From: Caballeronia concitans
Lineage (GTDB): Bacteria > Pseudomonadota > Gammaproteobacteria > Burkholderiales > Burkholderiaceae
Assembly (NCBI RefSeq): GCF_001544615.1
Contig: NZ_FCNV02000001.1
Location: forward strand, 558,001-622,000
Direction of reading: 5' to 3'
Length of the DNA stretch: 64,000 nt
A model generated the notes under the pieces. That model was not told the DNA's origin. It was given only the letters and a program-made list of their open reading frames with translations, and ran no database searches. Numbering within the stretch: the first letter of the stretch is position 1; the number at the start of each line of letters is the position of its first letter. Below are positions 47,087-58,446 of this stretch, piece after piece. A program made the position numbers and the translations under genes.

Positions 47087-47730
47087 CGACTCAGGTGCTT
47101 TTTATCCGCCACGGCGAAACCGACTGGAACCGCATCAAGCGCATTCAGGGGCATATCGACATTCCGTTATCCGGGCACGGTTTCCTGCAAGCGGAACAGT
47201 TGGGCGCGCGGCTCGCGCGCGAGGGCGGGCTCGATGCGGTGTATTCGAGCGATCTGCTTCGCGCGCAGCAGACGGCGCGTCCTTTCGCCGATGCGCTCGG
47301 GCTCGATCTGCGGTTGTCGGAAGGCTTGCGCGAGCGTCAGTACGGCGCGTTCCAGGGCCACGACAGCGACGAGATCAACGTGAAGTTCCCGGCGGAATAT
47401 GTCGAATGGCAGACGCGCGATCCGGGTTTCGCGCCGCCGGAAGGCGAATCGCAGCGCGTGTTTTATCACCGCGTGATTCATGCGATGGAGCCGATCGTCG
47501 CGGCGCATCCGGGCGGCCGAATTGCGTGCGTCGCGCATGGCGGCGTGCTGGATTGCATCTATCGGTTCGCGATGAAGCTGCCGCTCACGGACCCGCGCAA
47601 TTGGCCGCTTCTGAACTGCAGCGTGAATATCGTCGATTACGATGAAGGCGGCGCGAAAGTCGTATCGTGGGGCGATGTCAGTCACCTCGCGACGGACACG
47701 GAAGACGACAACCTGCGCAAGCGCGCCTGA
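47083..47730 (+). CDS. Histidine phosphatase family protein (GpmB-like)
   Basis: A 215-residue member of the phosphoglycerate mutase/histidine phosphatase branch. The phosphorylated histidine is H10 in IRHGETDWN, and H152 in VAHGGVLD is the second catalytic histidine; [10 protein letters not shown] is the acid-base segment. Such proteins act as broad phosphatases or cofactor-dependent mutases; GpmB-like is a shape label and the substrate is unknown. Starts inside dtd (ATGA). Converges on the MpaB-type gene with a 6-nt gap. Confidence 0.9.
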   Translation: MTTQVLFIRHGETDWNRIKRIQGHIDIPLSGHGFLQAEQLGARLAREGGLDAVYSSDLLRAQQTARPFADALGLDLRLSEGLRERQYGAFQGHDSDEINVKFPAEYVEWQTRDPGFAPPEGESQRVFYHRVIHAMEPIVAAHPGGRIACVAHGGVLDCIYRFAMKLPLTDPRNWPLLNCSVNIVDYDEGGAKVVSWGDVSHLATDTEDDNLRKRA

Positions 47731-47736
47731 TTGCAC

Positions 47737-48651
47737 TTAATCGGGCTTGCTCGCCGCTCTCGCCCGCGCGCGCTTCGAGATTCCATTCACGAGCGCCCAG
47801 CGCATGACGGGCGCCATCGCGCGCACGCCGGGACGCGCGATCACCCGCCGCACCGGCGCGAGCGCGGACAGCCCGAGCATCTCCTGCGCCCAGTCCGGCA
47901 GCAAATCGACGCCCGCGCTGAACACGAGCTTGCTCGCCGGCTTCATCGCGATGCGCGGCGTCGGCGCATTCTTCAGCACGCGAATCACTTCCCGCGTGCG
48001 TTCGCTTGACTGCAATCGCGGACGCATGGCCGCGAGATACGCGTCGATCTGTGCGCGCGTGACCGGCACGTCGAGCGCGCCGAGCATCCGCGCGATGGTC
48101 GCGGTTTCATCGAAATAGCGGTCTTGATCGGCAATCGACAACGCGGGATCTACATAGCGCAGATAGCCGTTCAGAAAGCTCGACACTTCCGCGACATGCA
48201 CCCACGTCAACAAGTCAGGGTCGCTCGCGCGATACGGCCGGCCATCGGTCGCAACGCCGGTCACGCCGAGATGGATGTTCTTCACGCGCTCGATGAGCGC
48301 GAGCGCGTCGCTGCGATTGCCGAACGTCGTGCCCGCGATGAAGGTTGCCGTGCGGCGCAGGCGGCCGAGAATGTCGGTGCGAAACGTGGAGTGATCCCAC
48401 ACGCCCGCGAGCGCCAGGGGATGCAGCGTCTGCAACAGGAGCGCGCTGATGCCGCCCGTCATCATCGACGTGAAATCGGCGTGGACTTTCCAGCAAACGG
48501 AATCGGGACCGAAGAGGCCGGGATCGCCGGGCGGCGACGAGTAATCGAGCCCCGGACCGCCGCCGCCGCTCGTCAGGCTGGTGATGCCGCGCGCGATCGA
48601 TGAGCGCACGGATGACCGCACGCGCGTAACGAACGTCGCCTGATCCGACAT
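47737..48651 (-). CDS. Oxygenase MpaB family protein (DUF2236)
   Basis: A 304-residue protein of the MpaB/Lcp-like oxygenase superfamily (DUF2236). Family landmarks are LLLQTLHPLALAGVWDHS (about 74-91), with the heme-ligand-like histidine, FIAGTTFG and the VRNIHLGV-type KNIHLGVTG, plus LLTWVHVAEVSSFL. Some members are heme-dependent oxygenases acting on rubber or prenyl-type substrates; the substrate here is unknown. The N terminus (about 1-40) is Ser/Gly-rich. It starts 4 nt after the ruvB stop, so it is probably the tail of the ruvCAB transcript. Confidence 0.86.
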   Translation of the reverse strand: MSDQATFVTRVRSSVRSSIARGITSLTSGGGGPGLDYSSPPGDPGLFGPDSVCWKVHADFTSMMTGGISALLLQTLHPLALAGVWDHSTFRTDILGRLRRTATFIAGTTFGNRSDALALIERVKNIHLGVTGVATDGRPYRASDPDLLTWVHVAEVSSFLNGYLRYVDPALSIADQDRYFDETATIARMLGALDVPVTRAQIDAYLAAMRPRLQSSERTREVIRVLKNAPTPRIAMKPASKLVFSAGVDLLPDWAQEMLGLSALAPVRRVIARPGVRAMAPVMRWALVNGISKRARARAASKPD

Positions 48652-48654
48652 GCG

Positions 48655-49716
<1,062 letters not shown>

Positions 49717-49771
49717 GGGTCGATTGTACAGCGAGGTTTTAGGCGGCGAAGCTGGCCGAATGGCCCACTCC

Positions 49772-50353
49772 TCACCCCTTCGACAACGCCTTCAACGCCA
49801 GCTTGATGCCCTCCGACACGCCCGTTCCCGCCGGCACGTTCTTGATCGCCGCGAGCGCTTCCTTCTCCGAGTACCCGAGCGCGAGCAGCGCGTTGAGAAT
49901 GTCCGACGCGTGATCCGACTGCGAAGCCGCACTCGCCATCGCGCCGAGATCCGCGCCGAGCTTGCCCTTCAGTTCGAGCAGCAGCCGCTCGGCCGTCTTC
50001 TTGCCGATGCCCGGCACGCGCGTCAAACGCGCCGTGTCCTGCGTCGTCACCGTCTGCGCGAGTTCATGCACGCTCATGCCGGAGAGCACGGCCAGCGCCA
50101 TGCGCGCGCCGATGCCGCTGATCTTCAACAGCTCGCGAAACGTCGCGCGTTCCTGCGATGTCAGAAAGCCGTAAAGCAGGTGCGCGTCCTCGCGCACGAT
50201 CATCTGCGTGAGCAGCACGACCTTTTCGCCGGCATGCGGCAGGTTGTAGAACGTGCTCATCGGCACGTCGACTTCATAGCCGACGCCGTTGCAATCGACG
50301 AGCAAGTGCGGCGGATTTTTTTCCAGCAGAACGCCGGCGATGCGACCGATCAT
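49772..50353 (-). CDS. ruvA: Holliday junction DNA helicase subunit RuvA
   Basis: A 193-residue protein with the N-terminal OB fold ([20 protein letters not shown]), two helix-hairpin-helix DNA-binding motifs ([10 protein letters not shown] and [12 protein letters not shown]) and a C-terminal RuvB-interacting three-helix domain (about 145-193; [16 protein letters not shown]). It forms the tetrameric collar at the junction. It lies 24 nt after ruvC. Confidence 0.97.
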   Translation of the reverse strand: MIGRIAGVLLEKNPPHLLVDCNGVGYEVDVPMSTFYNLPHAGEKVVLLTQMIVREDAHLLYGFLTSQERATFRELLKISGIGARMALAVLSGMSVHELAQTVTTQDTARLTRVPGIGKKTAERLLLELKGKLGADLGAMASAASQSDHASDILNALLALGYSEKEALAAIKNVPAGTGVSEGIKLALKALSKG

Positions 50354-50377
50354 GTTTTCTTGCTAAAGGTAAAAGTG

Positions 50378-50920
50378 TTAGCCGATAAGCCTGCCGCGCC
50401 GCACGCGCAGGCCCTTCTTCGCGAGCGACGGCGCAATGCCGCCCAGCGTCGCGAGCCCCGTGCCGCCGTGCGCGTGACAGATCGCCATGCCGAGCGCATC
50501 GGCGGCGTCGGTGCTCGGCACGCCGGACAGATTGAGCAGCCGCACGACCATCTGCTGCATCTGCTCCTTCGTCGCGCGGCCATAACCGACGACAGCCTGC
50601 TTCAGCTGCAGCGCCGTGTATTCGGCAACCGGCATGCCGCTCGCGACGAGTCCGCAGATCGCGGCGCCGCGCGCCTGGCCGAGCAGCAGCGTCGATTGCG
50701 GATTGACGTTCACGAAGACTTTTTCGATCGCGGCCTGATCCGGATTGTGCTGCCGAATGAGCGTGGAAATGCCGTTGAAGATGGTGTTCAGACGCGAAGG
50801 CAGGTCGGCGTCGGCGGTCTTGATGACGCCGCTCGTCACATAGGTGAGCGAATGCCCGGCCACGTCGATGATGCCGAAGCCCGTCACGCGCAGGCCGGGG
50901 TCGATGCCTAGAATTCTCAT
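50378..50920 (-). CDS. ruvC: Crossover junction endonuclease RuvC
   Basis: A 180-residue Holliday junction resolvase of the RNase H fold. Catalytic acidic residues appear as D7 in [10 protein letters not shown], a glutamate in the [12 protein letters not shown] segment and the aspartates of [15 protein letters not shown]. It cuts junctions symmetrically with RuvAB. ATG 50920 is preferred; an upstream reading of 17 codons is not family-like. Confidence 0.97.
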   Translation of the reverse strand: MRILGIDPGLRVTGFGIIDVAGHSLTYVTSGVIKTADADLPSRLNTIFNGISTLIRQHNPDQAAIEKVFVNVNPQSTLLLGQARGAAICGLVASGMPVAEYTALQLKQAVVGYGRATKEQMQQMVVRLLNLSGVPSTDAADALGMAICHAHGGTGLATLGGIAPSLAKKGLRVRRGRLIG

Positions 50921-51009
50921 TCGTTCGCGATGCGGCTCGTTGAAATCAAAATGGCCTGCTTGCGCCATCAATAGCGCAAACAGGCCAATAGTAAATGAAG
51001 CGAGCCGGA

Positions 51010-52575
51010 TTAATGGCGGAAGTGACGCGTGCCGGTGACGATCATCGCGACATTGTGCTCGTCGGCGGCGGCGATCACTTCGTCATCCCGCATGGAGCCG
51101 CCCGGCTGGATCACGCACGTCGCGCCCGCGTTCACCACGACATCGAGGCCGTCACGAAACGGGAAGAACGCATCCGATGCCACCGCCGAGCCGTTCAGCG
51201 ACAGCCCCGCGTTCTGCGCCTTGATGCCCGCGATGCGCGCCGAATCCACGCGGCTCATCTGGCCCGCGCCGACGCCGAGCGTCATGCCGCCGCCGCAGAA
51301 CACGATGGCGTTCGACTTCACGTACTTCGCCACGCGCCACGCGAACATCAGGTCGTCCATTTCCTTCGGCGTCGGATGGCGCTTCGTCACGACGCGCAGT
51401 TCGTGCGGCTGCACGTTCTTCGCATCGAGCGATTGCACGAGCAGGCCGCCGCCGACGCGCTTCAGATCGAACGTGTTGTGACCGTCGCCGAGCGCGATCT
51501 GCAACAGACGCACGTTCTGCTTCGCCGCGAACACGGCGCGCGCCGCCTCGCTGAACGAAGGCGCGATCAGGACTTCGACGAACTGCTTCGCCACCGCTTG
51601 CGCCGCCGCTTCGTCCACTTCGCGATTGAACGCGATGATGCCGCCGAACGCCGACGTCGGGTCCGTCTGGAACGCCTTCGAGTACGCCTCGTGCGCGTTC
51701 GCGCCGACCGCCACGCCGCACGGATTCGCGTGCTTGATGATGACGCACGCGGGCGCATCGAACGTCTTCACGCATTCCCACGCGGCGTCCGAATCCGCGA
51801 TGTTGTTGTACGACAGTTCCTTGCCCTGCAACTGCTCGTAATTGGCGAGCGCGCCGGCGGGCACCGAAAGATCGCGATAGAACGCCGCGCTCTGATGGGG
51901 GTTTTCTCCATAACGCAGGTCCTGCACCTTCCCGAACGCCATGTTGAAGGTCGCCGGATACGTGTTGCGCTCGCTGTGCTGCAGTTCTTCGGTGAGACTC
52001 GTCAGATAGTTCGTGATCGCGCCGTCGTACTGCGCGGTGTGCGCGAACACCTTCGTCGCGAGACGGAAGTTCGTCTTGTAGCCGACGCTGTTGCCGTTCG
52101 CGCGCATTTCGTCGAGCACGGCGGCGTAGTCGGCCGGATCGACGACGACCGTCACGTCGCGATGATTCTTTGCCGCCGAGCGCAGCATGGTCGGCCCGCC
52201 GATGTCGATGTTCTCGATCGCGTCTTCGAGCGAGCACTCTTCCTTCGAGACCGTCTGCACGAACGGATACAGGTTCACGACGAGCAGGTCGATAGTCGGA
52301 ATGTCGTGCTTTTCCAGCGCGGCCATGTGCTCGGGCAGGTCGCGGCGGGCGAGAATGCCGCCGTGCACCTTCGGATGCAGCGTCTTCACGCGCCCATCGA
52401 GCATTTCCGGAAAGCCGGTGTAGTCGGCGACCTCGGTCACGGGCAGGCCCGCGTCGGCGAGCAGTTTGGCCGTGCCGCCGGTCGAGAGAATCTTGACGCC
52501 GAGTTCCGACAGCGATTTCGCGAAATCGACGATACCGGACTTGTCGGAAACGGAGATGAGCGCTTGCTTGATCAT
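51010..52575 (-). CDS. purH: Bifunctional purine biosynthesis protein PurH
   Basis: A 521-residue enzyme for the last two steps of IMP synthesis. The N-terminal MGS-like domain (about 1-145; [23 protein letters not shown]) is IMP cyclohydrolase; the rest is AICAR formyltransferase, whose catalytic Lys-His pair is K281-H282 in IIKHANPCG. It uses 10-formyl-tetrahydrofolate. The ATG at 52575 is selected; a GTG three codons upstream is possible. Placed 65 nt after fis and 90 nt before ruvC on the minus strand. Confidence 0.97.
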   Translation of the reverse strand: MIKQALISVSDKSGIVDFAKSLSELGVKILSTGGTAKLLADAGLPVTEVADYTGFPEMLDGRVKTLHPKVHGGILARRDLPEHMAALEKHDIPTIDLLVVNLYPFVQTVSKEECSLEDAIENIDIGGPTMLRSAAKNHRDVTVVVDPADYAAVLDEMRANGNSVGYKTNFRLATKVFAHTAQYDGAITNYLTSLTEELQHSERNTYPATFNMAFGKVQDLRYGENPHQSAAFYRDLSVPAGALANYEQLQGKELSYNNIADSDAAWECVKTFDAPACVIIKHANPCGVAVGANAHEAYSKAFQTDPTSAFGGIIAFNREVDEAAAQAVAKQFVEVLIAPSFSEAARAVFAAKQNVRLLQIALGDGHNTFDLKRVGGGLLVQSLDAKNVQPHELRVVTKRHPTPKEMDDLMFAWRVAKYVKSNAIVFCGGGMTLGVGAGQMSRVDSARIAGIKAQNAGLSLNGSAVASDAFFPFRDGLDVVVNAGATCVIQPGGSMRDDEVIAAADEHNVAMIVTGTRHFRH

Positions 52576-52639
52576 GATGAACACTGAAACCGAAAAGGAT
52601 AACCAGGCCGGACCAAGGCAAGCGCCTCAGTCCGATGAA

Positions 52640-52873
52640 TCAAATCAATCCGTGCTGCTGCAGCTTCTTGCGTAGCGTGTTGCGGTTGATGCCGAGATAT
52701 TCGGCCGCGAGCGACTGGTTGCCGCCCGCCTGCTCGAGCACCACTTCGAGCAGCGGCTTTTCAACACACGAAATCACCATGTCGTAGACGTCGTGCGGGT
52801 TGGAGCCGTCCAGATCCTGAAAGTAGTTGTCCAGGCTCTGGCGGACGCATTGTTCGATGTTATGTCTGCTCAT
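52640..52873 (-). CDS. fis: Fis-family DNA-binding protein
   Basis: A 77-residue nucleoid-associated protein of the betaproteobacterial Fis type. The C-terminal helix-turn-helix is about residues 50-75 (NQSLAAEYLGINRNTLRKKL) and the N-terminal helices (VRQSLDNYFQDL) give dimerisation. Start ATG 52873 overlaps the dusB stop by 4 nt (ATGA), the dusB-fis pairing known from Escherichia coli, so translation of fis is probably coupled to dusB. It is short compared with enterobacterial Fis (98 residues), usual in this group. Confidence 0.95.
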   Translation of the reverse strand: MSRHNIEQCVRQSLDNYFQDLDGSNPHDVYDMVISCVEKPLLEVVLEQAGGNQSLAAEYLGINRNTLRKKLQQHGLI

Positions 52874-53961
52874 GCGGCTATTAGTCGGTCGGTGTTGTCT
52901 TGCCCGCCGCACGATTCTTCCCCCGCCGCGTCTTCGGCGTCCTGCGCCTCGTCCACGTAGATGAGACGGTCCGACAGCGCCTTCTGCGCGTCGAAGAATT
53001 CGTTCACGGCGAGCAATTGTTCTTTGGTCGTGTCGAGCGTATTCATCCGGTGGCGGAAGGTGCCCGCGCCGGAAAGGCCGCGAGTGTACCAGCCGATGTG
53101 CTTGCGCGCAGTCCGAACGCCGGTGAATTCCCCATAGAAAGCATAGTGGTCTTCGAGGTGCTCGTTCATGACCTGCTGAATCTCGTCGATGCGAGGCGCC
53201 GGCATGCGCTCGCCCGTCTTCAGGAAGTGCTCGATCTCACGGAACAGCCACGGACGCCCCTGCGCCGCGCGGCCGATCATGATGGCGTCCGCGCCCGTCG
53301 CGGCGAGCACGTCGCGCGCTTTCTCGGGCGTGGCGATGTCGCCGTTCGCGACGACCGGAATCTTCACCGACGCCTTCACGGCCGCGATGGTTTCGTACTC
53401 GGCGTCGCCCTTGTAGAGATCGGCGCGCGTGCGGCCATGCACGGTCAGCATGGAGATGCCGGCCTCTTGCGCGATCCGCGCGATGGTCAGCGCGTTCTTG
53501 TTCTCGCGATTCCACCCCGTGCGAATCTTGAGCGTGACCGGCACCGCGTCCGGCCCCACGCCGACCGCCTGCACCACCGCCTCGACAATGCGCGCCACGA
53601 GCGGCTCGTTCTGCAGCAGCGCCGAACCCGCGGCGACGTTGCAGACCTTCTTGGCGGGACATCCCATATTGATGTCGATGATCTGCGCGCCGTTCGCGAC
53701 GTTGTGGCGAGCGGCTTCGGCGAGCATCTGCGGGTCCGCGCCCGCGATCTGCACCGAGATCGGCTCGACCTCGCCGGCGTGATTCGCGCGGCGCATGGTC
53801 TTCTCGCTCTTCCACAACTGCGCGTTCGACGCGACCATCTCCGACACCGCGTAGCCCGCGCCCATGCGCTTGCAGAGCTGGCGGAACGGGCGATCGGTGA
53901 CGCCTGCCATCGGAGCGACGAACAGGTTATTGCGCAGAACGTGTGAACCGATGGTGGGCAT
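52870..53961 (-). CDS. dusB: tRNA-dihydrouridine synthase B
   Basis: A 363-residue FMN enzyme that reduces uridines in tRNA. FVAPMAGVTDRPFR (14-27) is the FMN-binding start, the catalytic cysteine is C101 in NMGCPAKKV, and HGRTRADLY and NGDIATPEKA complete the barrel motifs. The C-terminal helical tRNA-binding part ends with an unusually acidic/Ala tail (about 335-363; EAQDAEDAAGEE). The ATG at 53961 (MPTIGSHVLRNN) is the family start; a 22-codon extension is possible. First gene of the dusB-fis-purH-ruvCAB run. Confidence 0.95.
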   Translation of the reverse strand: MPTIGSHVLRNNLFVAPMAGVTDRPFRQLCKRMGAGYAVSEMVASNAQLWKSEKTMRRANHAGEVEPISVQIAGADPQMLAEAARHNVANGAQIIDINMGCPAKKVCNVAAGSALLQNEPLVARIVEAVVQAVGVGPDAVPVTLKIRTGWNRENKNALTIARIAQEAGISMLTVHGRTRADLYKGDAEYETIAAVKASVKIPVVANGDIATPEKARDVLAATGADAIMIGRAAQGRPWLFREIEHFLKTGERMPAPRIDEIQQVMNEHLEDHYAFYGEFTGVRTARKHIGWYTRGLSGAGTFRHRMNTLDTTKEQLLAVNEFFDAQKALSDRLIYVDEAQDAEDAAGEESCGGQDNTDRLIAA

Positions 53962-54218
53962 GAAGGCTTGGGCCTCCGCGCGGGCGTCGAGCGGCGAGCG
54001 TGCCGGTTTCGCGTCAGGCGGATGCAAGGATGCGGAAGGGAAACGCGTATTTTAACGCTAAGCGGCTGCTGAAATTAAGTGCAATCGCGTGCAAGTCTTT
54101 AAATCTTCGACGAAAGCGCGAGGCGCGGCAGAGGATAAGTGGGCGCGGCGCGTGATGCGGCCGACTGGCGCCGGCTTTCGCGGCGGCGTGAGCTAGAGCG
54201 GGCCTGCGCCCGATCCCT

Positions 54219-55418
54219 CTATCGCCGCTGTCCGAACATCATTTGTCGCGCCAGCGCCGTCTTCACCGGCGGCAAGAACTCCAACGCGGTGAGCGCGAGC
54301 CCGCGCATCGCGGCGAGCGGCGGGAAATCGACGGTGAAAATGCGTGCGAGCGTGTCCGTCGCGCCGATCGTCAGACGCCGGTCCAGCGCCCGCCGCTGTG
54401 CGAAATGCGCGAGCGCGAGCGGTCTAGGTCCGTCGGTGGACAGCGCATCGCAGAGCGCCTGGGCGTCGCGCAGGCCGAGATTCAGCCCTTGGCCCGCCAC
54501 CGGGTGCAGCGTTTGCGCCGCATTGCCGATGGCCACCGCGCGCCGTTCGACGAGCGCGTGCAGCGCCGTCAGTCCGAGCGGAAACGCCGCGCGCCCGACG
54601 ATGCGCGTGAACCGTCCCATGCGCGCGCCGAACGCGGCGCCGAGTTCCGCAAGGAACGCGTCGTCGTCGAGCTGCATGCGGCGCGCGGCTTCATCAGGCG
54701 AGCCGCACCAGACGAGCGAGTAGTCCGCGTGACGCTGCCCGCCGCACGGCAGGAGCGCAATCGGCCCTTCGTTCGTGAAACGCTCCCACGCGACATTCGC
54801 TTGCGGCTCCGACACGCTCACCGTGCCGACGATGGCCGTCTGCCCGTAATCGCGCGCGCGCCGGTCGTTGGCTACGGCAGTTTCGCGCGGCGCTTGCTGA
54901 TACAGGCCGCCCTCGGCATTGACGAGCACCCGCACGCGGATCGTGCGTTCGCCGCTCGCGGACTGCAGCGGCACCGTGACGCTTTCGTCGTCTTGCAGCG
55001 GCGGCAGCGCGGAAGTATCGGTGACCCAGTCGACGTGCGTCTTGCGCACCGCGTCCGCGAGCGCCGCGACGAGCGAGCCGTAACGCACGACATAGCCTAG
55101 TTCCGGCAACTCGTGCTCGTCGTGCTCGATCAACGTGCGCCCGAAGTGGCCGCGCTGCGAGACGTGGATTCGGCGAATGGGCGTGGCGTCGGCGGGAAAG
55201 CCGAGCGGCTGCAGCATCACGCGGCTGCCGTGCGACAGCGCGAGCGAGCGCGGGTCGGTCGCGGCGGCTTCGGGCGTGCGCGCGTCGATCAGCGCGATGG
55301 ACAGCCGCGATGTCGCGCTGCGCCGCGCGAGCCAGCCGGCGAGCGCGAGCCCGACCGGCCCCGCGCCGACGATGGCGATGTCGTAGTCGAAATGCGGTTC
55401 TGTGGTCGCGTCGCTCAT
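54219..55418 (-). CDS. ubiH: UbiH/UbiF-type ubiquinone flavin hydroxylase
   Basis: A 399-residue FAD-dependent aromatic hydroxylase. The dinucleotide loop is IVGAGPVGLALAGWLARR (G18, G20, G23), and the second FAD motif is IGNAAQTLHPVAGQGLNLGLRD. It belongs to the UbiH/UbiI/UbiF group, which hydroxylates the quinone ring at C5, C1 or C6; sequence alone does not decide which position. UbiH is used as a provisional symbol. It lies 10 nt after pepP in the conserved pepP-ubiH order. The 157-nt gap to dusB downstream shows no clear terminator. Confidence 0.88.
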   Translation of the reverse strand: MSDATTEPHFDYDIAIVGAGPVGLALAGWLARRSATSRLSIALIDARTPEAAATDPRSLALSHGSRVMLQPLGFPADATPIRRIHVSQRGHFGRTLIEHDEHELPELGYVVRYGSLVAALADAVRKTHVDWVTDTSALPPLQDDESVTVPLQSASGERTIRVRVLVNAEGGLYQQAPRETAVANDRRARDYGQTAIVGTVSVSEPQANVAWERFTNEGPIALLPCGGQRHADYSLVWCGSPDEAARRMQLDDDAFLAELGAAFGARMGRFTRIVGRAAFPLGLTALHALVERRAVAIGNAAQTLHPVAGQGLNLGLRDAQALCDALSTDGPRPLALAHFAQRRALDRRLTIGATDTLARIFTVDFPPLAAMRGLALTALEFLPPVKTALARQMMFGQRR

Positions 55419-55428
55419 GTTCTGCTCT

Positions 55429-56826
55429 TCAATTGCCGATGGATTCGCGCATCAGCGCTTCGATTTCGTCCGCCGCGACGGGCACTTCGCGCGTCAGCAG
55501 CTCGCAGCCGCCGGCCGTGACGAGCGCGTCGTCCTCGATGCGGATGCCCGTGTTCCAGTAACGCTCGGGCACGTTCTCGGCGGCGTGCACGTAGAGGCCC
55601 GGCTCGACCGTCAGCACGTTGCCCGCCGCGAGCGTGCGCCAGGGCCGCGCACCTTGCTCGTCGCGCGGGCCGTCGGCGTCGCGGTATTCGCCCGCGTCGT
55701 GCACGTCCATGCCGATCCAGTGCCCCGTGCGATGCATATAGAAAGGCAAGTACGCGCGCTCGGCGATGACGTCATCGGCGCTGCCGAACTTCGTCTTGTC
55801 CACGATGCCCGTGTCGAGCAGTCCTTGCGACAGCACTTTCAATGCCGCCTGATGCGGCGCGTCGAAGCTCACGCCGGCACGCGTTGCCTCGATCGCGGCG
55901 GCTTGCGCGGCGAGCACGATGTCGTACAGCTCGCGTTGCGCGGGCGTGAACCGGCCGTTCGCCGGGAAGGTGCGCGTGATGTCGGACGCGTAGCCTTCGA
56001 GTTCGCACGCGGCGTCGATGAGGATGAGGTCGCCGTCGCGCGCCGCCGCGTTGCCCGCCGGATAGTGCAGCACGCACGCGTTCGCGCCCGCCGCGACGAT
56101 CGAGCCGTACGCGGGCGCCTGAGCGCCGTGGCGGCGGAACGTGTAGAGCAGTTCGGCTTCGATCTCGTACTCGCGCATGCCTGGACGGCACGTTTGCATC
56201 GCCCGGCGATGCGCTTGTGCCGAGATGGACCCGGCGCGGCGCATGATGCCGATTTCGTGCGCATCTTTCAAAAGCCGCATCTCATCGATGATCGGCAGCA
56301 CGTGCTGCGCCTTCGCCGGCGCGCGCACGCCGCTGCGGCTCTGCGCGCGCACGGCGGCGAGCCAGCCGCGCACTTGCGCGTCGAGTTCAGCCGACGTGCC
56401 GAGCGCGTAGAAGAGCGCGGGCTTGTCGGCGATTAGCCGCGGCAGTTGTTCGTCCAGTGTGGCGATGGGAAATGCCGCGTCGAGACCGAACGCATCGCGG
56501 GCGGCTTCCGGCCCGTAGCGAAAGCCTTCCCATGTTTCGCGCTCGGCGTTCTTTTCGCGGCAAAAAAGAATGGACGCCGGCTCGCCGTTCTGAGCGCTCG
56601 CGTCCAGCACGAGCGTCGCCTCGGGTTCGGTGAAGCCCGTCAGGTAGTAGAAATAGCTGTCGTGACGGAAGGGAAAGTCCGTGTCCCGATTGCGCATGAC
56701 TTCCGGCGCAGTCGACAGGATGGCGACACCGCCGCCCTGCGCGCGCAACGCCGCGAGCAGACGTTCGCGGCGGCCACGGTAGACATCCACGGCGATCGGA
56801 TTGGCATGTTCGGTCTGTGAGTTCAT
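55429..56826 (-). CDS. pepP: Xaa-Pro aminopeptidase (aminopeptidase P)
   Basis: A 465-residue metallopeptidase of the pita-bread fold. An N-terminal aminopeptidase P domain (about 10-145) precedes the catalytic part. The two-metal ligands are visible: Asp in LILIDAACE and SDITRTFP, His in RTGHWIGMDVHD, Glu in TVEPGLYVH and in GIRIEDDALVT. It removes N-terminal residues before proline. It is the first gene of the pair with ubiH, as in Escherichia coli. Confidence 0.95.
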   Translation of the reverse strand: MNSQTEHANPIAVDVYRGRRERLLAALRAQGGGVAILSTAPEVMRNRDTDFPFRHDSYFYYLTGFTEPEATLVLDASAQNGEPASILFCREKNAERETWEGFRYGPEAARDAFGLDAAFPIATLDEQLPRLIADKPALFYALGTSAELDAQVRGWLAAVRAQSRSGVRAPAKAQHVLPIIDEMRLLKDAHEIGIMRRAGSISAQAHRRAMQTCRPGMREYEIEAELLYTFRRHGAQAPAYGSIVAAGANACVLHYPAGNAAARDGDLILIDAACELEGYASDITRTFPANGRFTPAQRELYDIVLAAQAAAIEATRAGVSFDAPHQAALKVLSQGLLDTGIVDKTKFGSADDVIAERAYLPFYMHRTGHWIGMDVHDAGEYRDADGPRDEQGARPWRTLAAGNVLTVEPGLYVHAAENVPERYWNTGIRIEDDALVTAGGCELLTREVPVAADEIEALMRESIGN

Positions 56827-56927
56827 GCGCCCGATTGTATCGCCGGGTCTGACGTGGCGCGACTAGGCCATTCGGCCTAGTGTTCGAGCGAATGTGCGCG
56901 TTGGATACTTGTCGCGAAGCGGTGAGG

Positions 56928-58229
56928 CTAGTCTTCCGCGCGATGACGCACGCTGCCCGCAACGAGGTCGAAGCGGAACAGCCGGCATTCCAGCGCGCCG
57001 TTGAAGAGCGGCGTTTTCGTCGATTCGCGCAGTCGCAACATGCCAGGCAGCTTGCGGTCGGACGTGAGCACGTATGCGCGCCAGCCGGGAAAGCGCTGCT
57101 TCAGCGCGTTGCCGAACGAGACGAAGAACTCCGTATCGGCGGGATCGGGTTGCGCGCGGGCGAAGGCGTCGTCGTCTTCGCGGCGCGAGCGGGCCGTGTC
57201 GCGGATCTCGCCGCGCGGGCCGCGTCCGCGCACTTCAATGCGCTCGCCATACGGCGGATTCGCGACGAGGATGCCGGGTGCGTCCGTCGGCGGCGTCATG
57301 TTGCGGGCGTCGAGTTGCTTGAGCGCCAGATCGGGAATGCCCGCGCGGCTCAGGTTCGCGCGCGCTTTCTCGAGCATGTCGCCGGAGATGTCGCTGCCGA
57401 AGATGTTCAGTTGCGATTGCGTCGCGCGCGTGGCGCGTCGCGCTTCCGTCGCGGCGGTCTTGAGCTTTTGCCACATGCCCGGATGAAACGGCTTGAGCTT
57501 CTCGAAGCCGAAGCGCCGCTCGCTGCCCGGCGCGATATTGAGGGCGGTCTGCGCGGCTTCGGCGAGGAAGGTTCCGCTGCCGCACATCGGATCGAAAAGG
57601 GGCGTGCCGGGCGTCCAGCCGGTGAGGCGAAGAATGCCTGCCGCGAGGTTTTCGCGCAGCGGCGCCGCGCCCTTGTCGAGCCGCCAGCCGCGCTTGAAGA
57701 GCGGTTCGCCGGAGGTGTCGAGATAGAGCGTGCATTCGTTCATCGTGAGGAACGCGAACACGCGGACGTCCGGCTGCGCGGTGTCGATGCTCGGGCGCGC
57801 GCCGCTGATGTCGCGCAGCCGGTCGCAGACGGCGTCTTTCACGCGCAGCGTCGTGAATTCGAGGCTCTTGAGCGGCGATTTGATCGCGGTGAGGTCCACG
57901 CGCATCGTCTGGCTCGGCGTGAACCACTGTTCCCAGCGCTGGCGATGCGTGAGGTCGTAGATGTCGTTTTCATTGCGATACGGGCCGTGCGCGATTTTCA
58001 GCAGCACACGGCTCCCGATGCGCGAATGCAGATTCGCCGCCATGCCCGCGACCCAGCTACCCCGGAAGTGCACGCCGCCGGGCACTTGCGCGCCGACGTT
58101 CAGCGGACCGCCGCCGGACAGCGGCGCGCTGTTGACGTGACGTTCCCCGATCTCCGCAAGCTCGGCGGCGAGCGGCGCTTCGAGACCGCGCGGGCAGGGG
58201 ACAAACCAGTCGAAGAGGGGGGAGGACAT
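56928..58229 (-). CDS. THUMP-domain class I RNA methyltransferase (RlmL N-half type)
   Basis: A 433-residue SAM methyltransferase: an N-terminal THUMP RNA-binding part (about 60-170) and a C-terminal Rossmann domain with LFDPMCGSGTFLAEA (about 200-214) and the base-methylating motif NPPYGER (about 310). It resembles the 23S rRNA G2445 N2-methyltransferase half of Escherichia coli RlmKL without the RlmK half. The modified nucleotide is inferred. The catalytic region has a basic, Asp/Arg-rich insertion (about 317-350; RSRREDDDAFARAQ). Confidence 0.92.
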   Translation of the reverse strand: MSSPLFDWFVPCPRGLEAPLAAELAEIGERHVNSAPLSGGGPLNVGAQVPGGVHFRGSWVAGMAANLHSRIGSRVLLKIAHGPYRNENDIYDLTHRQRWEQWFTPSQTMRVDLTAIKSPLKSLEFTTLRVKDAVCDRLRDISGARPSIDTAQPDVRVFAFLTMNECTLYLDTSGEPLFKRGWRLDKGAAPLRENLAAGILRLTGWTPGTPLFDPMCGSGTFLAEAAQTALNIAPGSERRFGFEKLKPFHPGMWQKLKTAATEARRATRATQSQLNIFGSDISGDMLEKARANLSRAGIPDLALKQLDARNMTPPTDAPGILVANPPYGERIEVRGRGPRGEIRDTARSRREDDDAFARAQPDPADTEFFVSFGNALKQRFPGWRAYVLTSDRKLPGMLRLRESTKTPLFNGALECRLFRFDLVAGSVRHRAED

Positions 58230-58446
58230 GTGGGGAGAGTGCGGGGTTCAAAGGCGGTATTGTACGCGGCCGAACTTGTGCCGGCTGTGAGCTAGAATCT
58301 GCCGCACTGCTGGTTCGACTTGCCATCTCTGTTATTCCGTAGTTATCGATTCAATCGACTTAAGCATCCGGAGCTTTGGTCATTCGGTGGTTTGACGGAA
58401 CCGGTCCGTAGTGAAACGCGAACAACGCATTTGCAACGAAGATTCA

